A program made the translations under genes and the position numbers. A stretch of 64,000 nucleotides of DNA from Arthrobacter sp. MYb229. GTDB lineage: Bacteria; Actinomycetota; Actinomycetes; Actinomycetales; Micrococcaceae. This document shows, piece by piece, positions 43,693 to 52,765 of this stretch (positions are counted from its first letter, which is position 1; every line of letters begins with the position of its first letter). The DNA lies in NCBI RefSeq assembly GCF_002975405.1, contig NZ_PCPS01000003.1, positions 186,001 through 250,000 on the forward strand. The letters are read 5' to 3'. Below the pieces are notes generated by a model. That model searched no databases, had not been told where the DNA came from, and saw only the letters and a list, made by a program, of their open reading frames with translations.

Positions 43693-45054
43693 CTAGTCAA
43701 ACCCTGCTAAAACCTCGTTCAAGGCCTCGGTCGAAGACGGGTGGGTGAAGATCGAGTCGCGTAGCGTGCTGGCGGTGATCCCGGAGCGCATGGCTAGCGC
43801 CACCAGGTTGATGACTTCCTGTGCGTCTACGTGCATCAGCGCCGCACCAAGTATCTGGTCGTTGTTTCGATCCACCAAAAATTTGATGATGCCTCGCGGA
43901 TCCCGCACAATTTTCGGCCGTGGCATCGCCGCGATATCGGCAACTTTTTTCACCGCCACCTTAATGTCCAGCCCTTGGGCACGCCCCTGGTCTTCGCTGA
44001 GACCTACCCGGGCCAGGGGCGGGGTGGTGAACATGGTGGTTGGCACCGCCACCCTGTCTTCGAGGTTCCGTGCGCCCTCCCCCAAGAACTGGTCTTTGAG
44101 GATCCGCTGGTCATCTAAAGATGTGTAGGTGAACTGCGGTCCGCCGATGACATCGCCCAATGCGTAGATCCCCTCCGAGCCGGTGGCCAAATGCTTATCA
44201 ACCTTGATCTCGCCTTTGTCTCCCAAGCGAACATCGGTCGTTTCCAGGTTGAGTCCCTGGGTGGCAGGGGTTCGTCCAAGTGCCAGGAGCACCGCGTCGG
44301 CTTCGATGCTCCGCTCCATTCCGTCTCGTTGATAGGTCACCGTGACGCTTTCGGCATCCTGACGCATCGAGGTGACACTGGCGGAATCGAGGATGTTCAC
44401 TCCGGCATCAGATAGAGCCGAGGCCACCTCGGCGGCAACGTCTTCGTCTTCGCGCTTCAAAGGCCGCGCTCCGCGATCCAGCACGGTCACCTCCGCACCG
44501 AATTGCGCGAACATGGAAGCGAATTCCAGCCCCACGTAACCGCCGCCCACCACAAGCAGCTTGGCCGGGAGTTCAGCATGTTGCAGGGTCGTTGAATCGT
44601 GGATTCGCCCGCCAATTTCCGCGCCGCTAATTGGCGGAACGGAAGGTAGCGCCCCGGTGTTGATGACGATCCTCGGGGCGCTGAGCTCTAGTACCTCCTC
44701 GCCGCCTTCCACCTTGATGCTGTGCGGGCCGGTGAAGCTGGCCCTGCCCGTGAGCACCAGAACGGAGTCCAGGTCGTTCAGCATCGAGAAGTTCTTTTGG
44801 CGCATCTTCGCGGTGAGTTCGTCGCGGCGTTCGACCGACTTGTAGAAGTAGTGGGCATCTGCCCTATTGCCCCGATGCTGTTCCGCGTCATGGATCAAGG
44901 TCTTCGTTGGAACGCATCCAATGTTGATGCAGGTGCCGCCATACATCGATGTCGACTGCTCAACGATAGCCACCCGTTGTCCTGCGCGGGCTAGCGTTCC
45001 TGCGAGAGTTTTGCCGCCCTTTCCCCAGCCAATGACAATGACATCAAGTTCCAT
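43693..45054 (-). CDS. Pyridine nucleotide-disulfide oxidoreductase, RclA-like
   Basis: The 453-residue flavoprotein has the N-terminal FAD site (VIVIGWGKGGKTLAG), the redox-active pair C42/C47 in GGTCINIGCVPTK, an NAD(P)H site (LLVVGGGYVGLEFASMF), the second FAD motif (GIYALGDVIGG) and the C-terminal dimer domain with a HP pair (FTHPSSTEALNE). The G-W-G-K-G-G start and overall likeness suggest the RclA group (hypothiocyanous acid/copper reductase) rather than lipoamide dehydrogenase. ATG 45054 is chosen because it begins at M-E-L-D-V-I-V-I-G; an in-frame GTG lies four codons upstream. Confidence 0.88.
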   Translation of the reverse strand: MELDVIVIGWGKGGKTLAGTLARAGQRVAIVEQSTSMYGGTCINIGCVPTKTLIHDAEQHRGNRADAHYFYKSVERRDELTAKMRQKNFSMLNDLDSVLVLTGRASFTGPHSIKVEGGEEVLELSAPRIVINTGALPSVPPISGAEIGGRIHDSTTLQHAELPAKLLVVGGGYVGLEFASMFAQFGAEVTVLDRGARPLKREDEDVAAEVASALSDAGVNILDSASVTSMRQDAESVTVTYQRDGMERSIEADAVLLALGRTPATQGLNLETTDVRLGDKGEIKVDKHLATGSEGIYALGDVIGGPQFTYTSLDDQRILKDQFLGEGARNLEDRVAVPTTMFTTPPLARVGLSEDQGRAQGLDIKVAVKKVADIAAMPRPKIVRDPRGIIKFLVDRNNDQILGAALMHVDAQEVINLVALAMRSGITASTLRDSIFTHPSSTEALNEVLAGFD

Positions 45055-45151
45055 AGCCGCAACCACGTCCTCACAATTGGTTTTCTGCTTCCACGCCGAG
45101 TCTTCTCCGCGTGTAGCTTCAAAGCAACCTATGGACTCGGGGAATAAGAAA

Positions 45152-45198
45152 GGCGCGGCCCGTAGTTGGAACTTCTTCTTCCAACTACGGGCCGCGCC
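45152..45198. terminator. Hairpin terminator after the monooxygenase gene
   Basis: A 20-bp perfect stem (45152-45171 with 45179-45198) around a 7-base loop, just downstream of the minus-strand gene at 45217-45540. Confidence 0.82.
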
Positions 45199-45216
45199 GC
45201 TTCGCTGTCTGCAAGG

Positions 45217-45540
45217 CTAGCCGATCTGGAGCTCGCCCATTTCGTCCCAGTCTTCGCCTTCGATCTTGCGCGAGATGATCTTCGGGGTCTGCACGAGCAA
45301 TGGACGCATCGACTCAAGCCCTGCTGCGAAGTGCTCCGAGTTGACGTGAGCCGCTGCGGCTTCGTCATCGCGGAAGGCTTCGACGAGAACATACCCGTTC
45401 GCGTCCTCGACACTTCGCGACCAGTCGAACCACAGGTTGCCTTCCTCGGCGCGGGTAGCCTGAGTGAATTGCGCAACGTGGGACATGAAGCTTTCGGAAA
45501 ATTCCGGCTTTACCTGATATTTAACGACGATGAAGTACAT
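45217..45540 (-). CDS. Putative quinol monooxygenase (ABM/YgiN family)
   Basis: The 107-residue protein is a dimeric alpha-beta barrel of the antibiotic biosynthesis monooxygenase type: FIVVKYQVKPEFSESFMSHV, RAEEGNLWFDWSRSVEDANGY, VLVEAFRDDEAAAAHVNSEHF. Such proteins oxidise quinols or act in oxidative defence. It ends at the terminator above and lies five bases from the next minus-strand gene, so the two are probably co-transcribed. Confidence 0.85.
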   Translation of the reverse strand: MYFIVVKYQVKPEFSESFMSHVAQFTQATRAEEGNLWFDWSRSVEDANGYVLVEAFRDDEAAAAHVNSEHFAAGLESMRPLLVQTPKIISRKIEGEDWDEMGELQIG

Positions 45541-45545
45541 GTAAA

Positions 45546-45962
45546 TCAGTCTAGCGATTCGTTCGCAATTTTTGTTTGCATGCGGATGAATTCTCGGTCA
45601 CGCCTCGGCATGCCCTCGACCACTAGATCATAGGAGTCCTCAACGAGTTCCCGCAGGTGCTGCGGTTCCAGCCCCGGACGCACCGAATTCCAGTGTTTTT
45701 TGCTCATATGATATCCGGGGATAATCTCGTCATATTCGCTGCGCAGCTGGTCTGCGATCGCGGGTTCGCATTTGAGGTTCAGCAGCAGCTCGCCCCGGTG
45801 CACCATGAGCAGCCCGAACATCTTGGCTTTAGCGCGGTCGCGGCCGGAAACTTTGAACACGGTGCTGTCTTCACCAAAAGGGTGGTCCTCGAATGCCCCG
45901 GGCAACTCCAGGCAGAGAGCACGCCACCGTTCGTGGAGTTCTTCCATCGAAGCTTCGGCCAT
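45546..45962 (-). CDS. MmcQ/YjbR family protein (DUF419)
   Basis: The 138-residue protein has the MmcQ/YjbR pattern (LCLELPGAFEDHPFGEDSTVFKV in part, LLLNLKCEPAIADQLRSEY, GYHMSKKHWNSVRPG). These small proteins bind DNA through a cyt-c-like fold; their role is unknown. Upstream of, and five bases from, the ABM gene. Confidence 0.9.
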   Translation of the reverse strand: MAEASMEELHERWRALCLELPGAFEDHPFGEDSTVFKVSGRDRAKAKMFGLLMVHRGELLLNLKCEPAIADQLRSEYDEIIPGYHMSKKHWNSVRPGLEPQHLRELVEDSYDLVVEGMPRRDREFIRMQTKIANESLD

Positions 45963-46047
45963 CGATCTGCCCCTTCATTTATGGCTCTGGGTTGCTGCCT
46001 GCCACGGTACCAAGTTTTCCCGGCGTGCCGTGGGAGAGAGCTGCTTT

Positions 46048-46464
46048 TCAGAGCAGCGGATACTCAATTTTCGGGCAGGTATCCATGACAACTTCCAGGC
46101 CGGCGTCCTTGGCCCGTTGAGCAGCCGCGTCGTCTCTGACGCCCAATTGCATCCAGATGGCCGACGCTCCAACGCTGATCGCCTGGTCGACAACATCGCC
46201 CACCTTGTGCGAGTTCACGAAGCAGTTCACCACATCGATCTTTCCAGGGATATCGGCGAGCTTGGCATAGCCTCGTTCGCCGAGCGCATTTTCTGCGCGC
46301 AAGGACACCGGCACGATCTCCATGCCCAACTCGTCGCGCAGGTACCGGGCGATCGACGGCGCCACGCGATGCGGGTTAGCGCTCAAACCCACCACCGCCC
46401 AGCGTGCCGGAGTCGTCAATAACCGTCTGATGAGCTCGGGATCATTAACCTGGTTTTCGTTCAT
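46048..46464 (-). CDS. CoA-binding protein, YccU family
   Basis: The 138-residue single-domain Rossmann protein has the CoA-binding motifs WAVVGLSANPHRVAPSIARYL, IVPVSLRAE, VVNCFVNSHKVGDVVDQAI, ASAIWMQLGVRDD and MDTCPKIEYP. Function unknown beyond CoA binding. ATG 46464 has AGGGTG six bases ahead; a GTG three codons further upstream is an alternative. It lies right after the terminator of the sulfur operon. Confidence 0.9.
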   Translation of the reverse strand: MNENQVNDPELIRRLLTTPARWAVVGLSANPHRVAPSIARYLRDELGMEIVPVSLRAENALGERGYAKLADIPGKIDVVNCFVNSHKVGDVVDQAISVGASAIWMQLGVRDDAAAQRAKDAGLEVVMDTCPKIEYPLL

Positions 46465-46495
46465 GCTCGTCACCCTACAGGGTGTGGATACGAAA

Positions 46496-46528
46496 AGGCC
46501 GCCGGTGCACAGCTTGCCCCGGCGGCCT
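46496..46528 (-). terminator. Terminator of the ABC/monooxygenase sulfur operon
   Basis: On the minus strand a perfect 10-bp stem (AGGCCGCCGG arms at 46496-46505 and 46519-46528) is followed by TTTTCG. It follows the stop of the monooxygenase gene by about 15 bp. Confidence 0.85.
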
Positions 46529-46542
46529 AAACGGTCTGCGTG

Positions 46543-47955
46543 CTAATGCTGAAGCGCCGCTTCGGTGTTCGTCGCGGAGAACTCTCCGAAGGCGCCACGG
46601 TACCGCGCCGCGGGGTGGTTCTCCGGAAGCTTGTCTCCGCGTCCAAAGACCTTCGCACGCAGGCTGCCCGGAGCATATTCGCTCTGCGCCAAACCGCGCC
46701 GCCGCAGCTCGGGAAGCAGCCCCTCGATGAAGTTGTCATAGGAGCCAGGCAAAATGTGGTTGATGACATTCAGCCCGTCGATCCCCGCATCCTGCCATTC
46801 GAGCAGCTTGTCGGTGATCTGTTCCGGGGTTCCCACGATCTGCTGGGCCTTGGCCCGGTAGTGCGCGAGGTCGCGCAGCGTCGGGTTGCGGCCCGGGGTG
46901 GAAGCCAGCGCGGCTTCCAGGACGCCTTGGGCGCCCTCGGTTTTCACCTCGCCCAGCGGGGTGTCCAAATCCAATCCGCCCAAATCCACGCCGATGCCTC
47001 CACCGATGTGAGCGATGATCGCGTGCGGATCAAGGTACTGGTCGTATTCGGCTTCCAGCGCTTTGGCCTCCGCCTCGGTGGAGCCGACCACGAAGGAAAG
47101 GCCTGCGAAGACCTTCAGATCCTCGCGGCTGCGGCCCGCGGCGTTGAGGTTCTGCGTCAACGCGGCGACCTTCTTGGCCACATACGCCGGGTGCGGCGCG
47201 AAGAGGAACGTCGCCTCTGCATGGGTGGCCGCGAATTGGCTTCCGCGAGGAGAGGATCCCGCCTGGAAGAGGAATGGTGTGCGCTGGGCGCTGGGAATCG
47301 CCTGATGCGGGCCGTCGATCGAATAGATCTCGCCGCGGTGATTGATCTTGTTAATGCGCGCCGGGTCGGCGTAAATCCCAGATTCCTTGTCGGCCTTCAG
47401 CGCATCGTCTTCCCACGAGCCTTCCCAGAGCTTGTAAGCGGCATCGACGTATTCCTCGGCCCACCCATAACGGTCGTCGTGGGCCATGAGGTTCTTCGCG
47501 CCGAAATTGCGGTGCGAGTTCTCCAGCACGCTGGTCACGATATTCCATGCCACGCGTCCTTGCGAGAGATGGTCCAGCGTGGAGATCTGTCGTGCGAATT
47601 GGAACGGATGGGACTGGACGACCGAACTGGTCATCGCCAGCCCGATCTCCTTGGTGCTGGCGGCCAGCGCCGAAAGCAGCACCAGCGGGTCGTGGCTCGG
47701 GATTTGCATTCCCTTGCGTGCCAGGGAGGCCCAACCGCCCTCGTGATCTGCGTACAGTCCGGCCACGTCGGCGAAGAACAGGTTGTCGAATTTCGCATCT
47801 TCGAGTTTCTTGGCCAGATCCACCCAGAGCCCCAGCTCATGGAACCGGTCCTGTTGCGCTTCCGGATGACGCCACATTCCGCCGAGGATATGGCTAGAAG
47901 TATTCATCAGGAAGGCCGAGAGGATGAAGCGTGGTCGTGTTTCGAAGGTACCCAT
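46543..47955 (-). CDS. FMN-dependent monooxygenase, NtaA/SnaA/DszA type (copy 1)
   Basis: A luciferase-like flavin monooxygenase that would use FMNH2 and O2 to open a C-S bond of a sulfone, sulfonate or thioether. The 470-residue protein has the family start (FILSAFLMNTSSHILGGMWRHPEAQ in part), the FMN-site segments LDHLSQGRVAWNIVTS and FLFQAGSSPRGSQFAATHAEA, and the substrate-dimer region near LNVINHILPGSYDNFIEGLLPEL. It is the last gene of the operon led by the riboswitch at 54532-54616, starting two bases after the upstream stop with AGGGAG ahead. Paralogue of 60782-62185. Confidence 0.88.
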   Translation of the reverse strand: MGTFETRPRFILSAFLMNTSSHILGGMWRHPEAQQDRFHELGLWVDLAKKLEDAKFDNLFFADVAGLYADHEGGWASLARKGMQIPSHDPLVLLSALAASTKEIGLAMTSSVVQSHPFQFARQISTLDHLSQGRVAWNIVTSVLENSHRNFGAKNLMAHDDRYGWAEEYVDAAYKLWEGSWEDDALKADKESGIYADPARINKINHRGEIYSIDGPHQAIPSAQRTPFLFQAGSSPRGSQFAATHAEATFLFAPHPAYVAKKVAALTQNLNAAGRSREDLKVFAGLSFVVGSTEAEAKALEAEYDQYLDPHAIIAHIGGGIGVDLGGLDLDTPLGEVKTEGAQGVLEAALASTPGRNPTLRDLAHYRAKAQQIVGTPEQITDKLLEWQDAGIDGLNVINHILPGSYDNFIEGLLPELRRRGLAQSEYAPGSLRAKVFGRGDKLPENHPAARYRGAFGEFSATNTEAALQH

Positions 47956-47956
47956 T

Positions 47957-49180
47957 TTACTTTGCTCCCTTGGCTTCGCCGATTGAGTTCAGGCCGGTCG
48001 GAATCGTGCCATTGATGAAGTAGTCGCCTACCGAGCGGGCCTTGAAGGCCACCGGGTTGTGCGTGGCGACGGTGCGTGCGTTGCGCCAGTAGCGGTCCAG
48101 CGACTTGCTGGTGGACACCGCCGAGGCGCCGGTGACGTCGAACAGTTCGCTCGTCGCATCGAGCACCAGCTTGGGCGTGATGACGTGTGCCTGCTGCACC
48201 GCGATCTCCGCGCGTAGGAAAGCGGCTTCGTCATCCAGGTTCAGCGCCGGGTCGTGGGCGGCATCCAGTTCGCGGGCCGCGGTGACCACAATAGCTTCCG
48301 CGGCGTATACGTTCGCCGCAAGCCGGCCCACCAGTTCCTGAATCTGCGGATCGTTGCGGAACAATTCTCCGGAGCCGGTATTGAAGGTCCGGGTGCGGGT
48401 TTCCACGATGCGGGCGGCCTCGTCACGCGCGGCCTTGCCGATGCCGACGAGTACCGCAAGCAGGCAAAGCTGGAAGAACGCGGGCTCCAGCGTGGAGGCG
48501 ACCTTGCGTTGCAGGATATTTGCCTCTTCAACGGGAACCTCGGTAAAAATACCGGTTCCGGTACCGGTCAGCGGCTGGCCGAAGCCGTCCCAGTCGTCAA
48601 GGATCTCCACCCCTTCGCCGTGGCGGTCAACGATTGCGTACTGGCGGCCTTCGACGCCTTCGGTGGAGGCCATCACGACTACCCAATCGGCGAAGATCGA
48701 GCCGGTGGTGTAGTACTTTTCGCCGTTGAGCACCCAGCCGACAGCGCCCCGGCTGAGCCGGGTGTTGGTGGTTCCCAGCGCGTTGCCACCACGTTCGGTG
48801 GCCGCATTGCCGAAGATCTGGCCGGCGAGCACGCGGGGGAACCAGCGGTCCTGGAATTCTTGGGGCTGCAGCGCGATCGTTTCGACAAAGGAGAAGTGGC
48901 TGCGCAGCAGGTGGGCGACGTTCGAATCCGCGGAGGCCAATTCGATCAGCAGCCGGAAAAGATGCTCGTGGCTGACCGGTTCCCCGCCGTGGCTGCGCGG
49001 CACACGCAACGTGGTGAAGCCGGCGTCCTTGAGCCATTGCACCTGCTCGAAGGGCAGGATCCGCTGCTGCTCGCGCTGCGTAGCGCCCTCGCCCACGCGG
49101 GCGAAGACCGGAGCGAAACGCTCAGCCAGGGCCTGGTAGGTGGCTTCGGGACTCAGGGTTTGGCTGAGGTCAATGCTCAT
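47957..49180 (-). CDS. Acyl-CoA dehydrogenase-fold flavin oxidoreductase, SfnB/DszC-like (copy 1)
   Basis: The 407-residue protein has the acyl-CoA dehydrogenase fold but follows the sulfur-acquisition SfnB/DszC branch: LPFEQVQWLKDAGFTTLRVPRSHGGEPVS (in part), NAATERGGNALGTTNT, LNGEKYYTTGSIFADWVVV, and a C-terminal arginine-rich DRYWRNARTVATHNPVAFK. Members oxidise sulfur compounds or hand reduced flavin to a partner monooxygenase; here the partner is encoded immediately downstream. ATG 49180 is preferred (AGGAATGAGAAG upstream) to 49201. The specific substrate is not evident. Confidence 0.87.
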   Translation of the reverse strand: MSIDLSQTLSPEATYQALAERFAPVFARVGEGATQREQQRILPFEQVQWLKDAGFTTLRVPRSHGGEPVSHEHLFRLLIELASADSNVAHLLRSHFSFVETIALQPQEFQDRWFPRVLAGQIFGNAATERGGNALGTTNTRLSRGAVGWVLNGEKYYTTGSIFADWVVVMASTEGVEGRQYAIVDRHGEGVEILDDWDGFGQPLTGTGTGIFTEVPVEEANILQRKVASTLEPAFFQLCLLAVLVGIGKAARDEAARIVETRTRTFNTGSGELFRNDPQIQELVGRLAANVYAAEAIVVTAARELDAAHDPALNLDDEAAFLRAEIAVQQAHVITPKLVLDATSELFDVTGASAVSTSKSLDRYWRNARTVATHNPVAFKARSVGDYFINGTIPTGLNSIGEAKGAK

Positions 49181-49230
49181 GTGCTTCTCATTCCTTGTCA
49201 CTGGAAATCTGTCTGGGATGAATCTGCCGC

Positions 49231-50853
49231 TCAGGCGCTGCGCAGGTGCTCGAATTCGCGCAGCACCGCGCCGGGGTTCGCCGCAAGCAGGGTGCGCGTG
49301 TATTCATGGCGGGGGTTGGAGAACACCTGCTCAACGGTTCCGGTTTCCACCAGTTCGCCGCGGCGCATCACGCCCACCCGGTGGCTGATCCGTTCGACCA
49401 CGTGCAGGTCATGGGAGATGAACAGGTAGGTCAATTGCTGTTCGGTCTGCAGCCGATCGAGCAAGTTGAGGATCTGTTCCTGGGTGAGCACATCGAGCGC
49501 GCTCAATGCTTCGTCGAGGACCAGGATCTTCGCGCCGCTGGCCAGGGCGCGGGCGATGGCCACGCGTTGGCGCTGGCCCCCGGAAAGTTCCGGCGAGCGC
49601 TTGGCGGCCAGTTCCGGGGCGAGGTTCACCTGCGCCATCAGCTCGTTCGTACGTGCTTCGCGCCAGGCTGAATCGCCAAGCCTGTAGTTGCGCATCGGCT
49701 CCTGGATGATCGAACGGACCGTTTGCCGGGGGTCCAGAGCCGAGTCGGGGTTCTGGTAAACCAGCTGCGCCTCGCGCCACAGCGCGTAGCGCTGCTTGCC
49801 GCCGATTGAGCTGACGTCCTGGCCGTTCACCTCGACGCTGCCCTGGCTTGCGCCAAGCAGCCCCATGATGATTTTAGCCGTCGTCGACTTTCCCGATCCC
49901 GACTCTCCGACCAGCGAGAAGGTCGTGCCGCGAGCCACCTCGAAGCTGACCTGCTGGACCGCCTGATGCGCCTTGGAACCCTGTCCAAACTCCTTGCCGA
50001 GGTCCGTCACGCGAATCGCCACGTCGCTGATTTCGGCCGTGTCTCGGCGCTGGTTGGTGGCGTACGCCTGGTCGAGCAGGGCCTTGGTGTAGTCATTGGT
50101 GCTGCTGGCAATCAGCTCGCGGACCGAACGGTCTTCGAGAACCTCGCCACCATTCATCACCAGCACCCGGTCGGCGATGTCGGTAGCTACGGCGAGGTCG
50201 TGGGTGACGAACAGGACGGTGGTCCCCTTCTGCCGGGCCAGGGACACGAAGACTTCAAGCACCGTGCGCTGCACGGTGACATCCAGTGCGCTGGTTGGCT
50301 CGTCGGCGATCAGCAGCTGCGGATTCAGCGCGAAGGCGATGGCGATCAGCACGCGTTGCTTCAGCCCGCCGGATAGCTCGTGCGGGTACTGGCTCAGGCG
50401 TTGCTCCGCCCGGTCGATCCCGACGCTGCCGAGCAGTTCGATGGCTTTTTCACGCCACCGGTTCTTGGGCACCGAACGGGACGGGTGTAGGCGGAACACC
50501 TCGATGAGCTGCGAGCCGATGGTCTTCACCGGGTCGAGCGAGGCGCCCGGGTCCTGCGGGACCAGCCCGATACCGGCGCCCCGGATATCGCGCCATTGAC
50601 GCAAGCTCAGCGCGGTGACCTCGGTGCCGCCAAAGCGGATGCTGCCGGTGGTGCTGGCGTCCTGGGGAAGCAGCCCGATCAGTGCCTTGGTCAGCGTCGA
50701 TTTCCCCGAACCCGATTCGCCAACGATTGCCACGATCTGCCCGGCCGGGATTTCGAGGTTGATCCCCTGCGCGGCGAGGGTGCCTTGGGCGTACCGCACC
50801 GAAAGATCCTCGATGCGCACGACCGGGTTGGTGCCGGTGTTCTTGGTAGTCAT
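49231..50853 (-). CDS. ABC importer ATPase, fused DppD-DppF type
   Basis: Two nucleotide-binding domains in one 540-residue chain power the importer encoded upstream. Domain 1: Walker A GESGSGKST, signature LSGGLKQRV, Walker B LLIADEPTSALDV; domain 2 (from about residue 290): Walker A GESGSGKSTTAK, signature LSGGQRQRVAIARAL, Walker B ILVLDEALSALDV. Fused pairs like this are common in actinobacterial peptide/nickel-type uptake systems. It lies in mid-operon, between permease C and the SfnB-like gene. Confidence 0.93.
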   Translation of the reverse strand: MTTKNTGTNPVVRIEDLSVRYAQGTLAAQGINLEIPAGQIVAIVGESGSGKSTLTKALIGLLPQDASTTGSIRFGGTEVTALSLRQWRDIRGAGIGLVPQDPGASLDPVKTIGSQLIEVFRLHPSRSVPKNRWREKAIELLGSVGIDRAEQRLSQYPHELSGGLKQRVLIAIAFALNPQLLIADEPTSALDVTVQRTVLEVFVSLARQKGTTVLFVTHDLAVATDIADRVLVMNGGEVLEDRSVRELIASSTNDYTKALLDQAYATNQRRDTAEISDVAIRVTDLGKEFGQGSKAHQAVQQVSFEVARGTTFSLVGESGSGKSTTAKIIMGLLGASQGSVEVNGQDVSSIGGKQRYALWREAQLVYQNPDSALDPRQTVRSIIQEPMRNYRLGDSAWREARTNELMAQVNLAPELAAKRSPELSGGQRQRVAIARALASGAKILVLDEALSALDVLTQEQILNLLDRLQTEQQLTYLFISHDLHVVERISHRVGVMRRGELVETGTVEQVFSNPRHEYTRTLLAANPGAVLREFEHLRSA

Positions 50854-50891
50854 AATCTGATCCCTTCACAAATTTTGGTCCCCGATGCCGG

Positions 50892-51782
50892 TTAGAAGCG
50901 GAATGCCTTGTTGATTGCGCGGCCGAGCACGGCGGTGAGCATCACTGCCGCGACGATCACCAGCCCCGGAAGCGTGGTCAACCACCAGGCGACGGTGAGG
51001 TATTGGCGGCCTTCGGAGATCAGCAGCCCCCATTCGGGTGTTGGCGGCGGCGAGCCGAATCCTAGGAAGCCGAGCCCGGAGATCGCCAGGATCGCCGCAC
51101 CCAGGTCGACCGCCAGCAGGGCGAGCACCGGGCCGATCACGTGCGGGATGATATGGCGGCGCAGCACGGTGAGGTAGCCGCCACCGCTCATCAGCGCCGC
51201 TTGCACGAAATCGCGTGAACGTACGCGCAGCACCTCGGTGCGGACAAGCCGCGCGAAGGCCGCGATCGAGGCGATGCCCACACCGAGTCCCAGCGAGAAT
51301 GGACCGGGTTCGGTCGCGGTGACCAGGATCAGCGCGATCAGGAAGGCGGGAACCGCCAGCACCACGTCGACGAAGCGCATCGCGACCGAATCGGCGAAAC
51401 GGCCGGCGGTGGCGGCGAGCAGGCCCAGCAGGCTGCCCACCACGCTGCCGATCAGGCAGGCCAGTCCGGCGGTCATCAGCGTCTGGCTGGTTCCGTGGAC
51501 CACCCGGGCATAGACGTCGCGCCCCAGGTGGTCGGTTCCGAAGGGATGGGCCAGCGATGGTTCCGCGAGCTTCTGCTGCGGCACCCCGGTGAGCGGGTCC
51601 TGTCCGGTGAACAGCCCCGGCAATACCGCCCAGGCGAGCAGAAGCGCCAGCGGGAGGAGCACCCACCAGTTCCGCAACCAGCCAAGCAGCGTGGTCTTGG
51701 GCGTGGCGCCATGCTCCGGCTCGAGCGCGCTGCCAGTGGCCAGCTCCACGGCCGGGGTGCCCCGTTCGGTCAAAAGACTCAT
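50892..51782 (-). CDS. ABC importer permease, DppC type
   Basis: The 296-residue permease has five or six TMs and the DppC-like signature (HPFGTDHLGRDVYARVVHGTSQTL in part; the EAA-type loop around VQAALMSGGGYLTVLRRHIIPHV). It pairs with the DppB-like protein to form the channel. Located between dppB-like and the ATPase gene, all on the minus strand with small gaps. Confidence 0.92.
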   Translation of the reverse strand: MSLLTERGTPAVELATGSALEPEHGATPKTTLLGWLRNWWVLLPLALLLAWAVLPGLFTGQDPLTGVPQQKLAEPSLAHPFGTDHLGRDVYARVVHGTSQTLMTAGLACLIGSVVGSLLGLLAATAGRFADSVAMRFVDVVLAVPAFLIALILVTATEPGPFSLGLGVGIASIAAFARLVRTEVLRVRSRDFVQAALMSGGGYLTVLRRHIIPHVIGPVLALLAVDLGAAILAISGLGFLGFGSPPPTPEWGLLISEGRQYLTVAWWLTTLPGLVIVAAVMLTAVLGRAINKAFRF

Positions 51783-51797
51783 GATCGTTTCCTTTCC

Positions 51798-52754
51798 CTA
51801 GGCTGCCAGCGCGCGAGGCGAACCGGCGTGGGAGGTGATGATGCGTGGATCAAGCTTCGGATGGATCAGGTCGACGAGCAGATTCACCGCGGTAAAGGCG
51901 GCGGCGGTGAGCAGCACCAGTCCCTGCACCAGCGGGATGTCCTGCACCGTGACCGCCTGCAGCACCAGCTGGCCCAGTCCGGCACGGGCAAAAACCGTCT
52001 CGGTGATAACGGAACCGGCGAGCAGGGTGCCGATGGTGATGCCCGCGATGGATAGCGCCGCCGGGGCGGCGTTTTTCAGCGTGTGCCGGTAGAAGATCCA
52101 TTCCTCGCTGGCGCCCTTGGCCCGCAAGACATCGACGAAGGGCTGAGTGTTCACCTCGTGCACGCTCTTGATCAGCACCTGGGCGATGGGTGCGCTGAGG
52201 TGGATGGCCAGAACGAGGATCGGCACCGCCAGCGAGAGGAACGAGCCGTCCGGGAACAGCGACATCACCCCGAGCTGCACCGCGAGCACCTGAAGCAGCA
52301 CCAGTCCGAGCCAGAACACCGGGATGGAAATCATCAGCGGTGGCAGATTCAGCAGGGCGTTGCGGACCCGGGGGCGGCGCGACAGGCTGGCGGCGGCGGT
52401 CAACGCGACCGCCAGCACCAGCGCCAGGGCGAAGGCGCTCCCGGCGAGCAGCAGCGTGGAGCCGATGACCTCGCCTATTCGGGTGGACACCGCCGAGCCG
52501 GAGGACAGGGAATAGCCCAGGTCTCCGGTCAGCAGCGCACCGAGCTGGGTGAAGTACTGCACGATCAGCGGCTGGTCATAGCCGTAGTAGGCCTTCATCT
52601 GCGCGATCGTTGCCGGATCCGCAGACGAGTCTGCGGAGAGGAAGATCGTGACCGGGTCGTTCGGCAGGGCCTGCACCGCGAGGAAGACCGCGGTGTAGGC
52701 CAGCAGGATCACCAGCAGTGCCTGACCGATGCGTTGTGCGATGTATCCACCCAT
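51798..52754 (-). CDS. ABC importer permease, DppB type
   Basis: The 318-residue permease has six TMs; the N-terminal start YIAQRIGQALLVILLAYTAVF, the periplasmic segment ALPNDPVTIFL and the ATPase-contact loop VLRAKGASEEWIFYRHTLKNA are all typical of the DppB family. ATG 52754 is preferred (AAAGGAAC upstream) to the long frame to 52868, which runs into the binding-protein gene. Twelve bases separate it from that gene. Confidence 0.92.
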   Translation of the reverse strand: MGGYIAQRIGQALLVILLAYTAVFLAVQALPNDPVTIFLSADSSADPATIAQMKAYYGYDQPLIVQYFTQLGALLTGDLGYSLSSGSAVSTRIGEVIGSTLLLAGSAFALALVLAVALTAAASLSRRPRVRNALLNLPPLMISIPVFWLGLVLLQVLAVQLGVMSLFPDGSFLSLAVPILVLAIHLSAPIAQVLIKSVHEVNTQPFVDVLRAKGASEEWIFYRHTLKNAAPAALSIAGITIGTLLAGSVITETVFARAGLGQLVLQAVTVQDIPLVQGLVLLTAAAFTAVNLLVDLIHPKLDPRIITSHAGSPRALAA

Positions 52755-52765
52755 GTTGAGTTCCT

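Noticed and set aside
46540-48015. Long plus-strand frame opposite the first FMN monooxygenase (and a similar one at 60767-62293)
   Set aside because: Both are antisense shadows of the two paralogous monooxygenases; that they occur at both copies shows that they come from shared codon usage.
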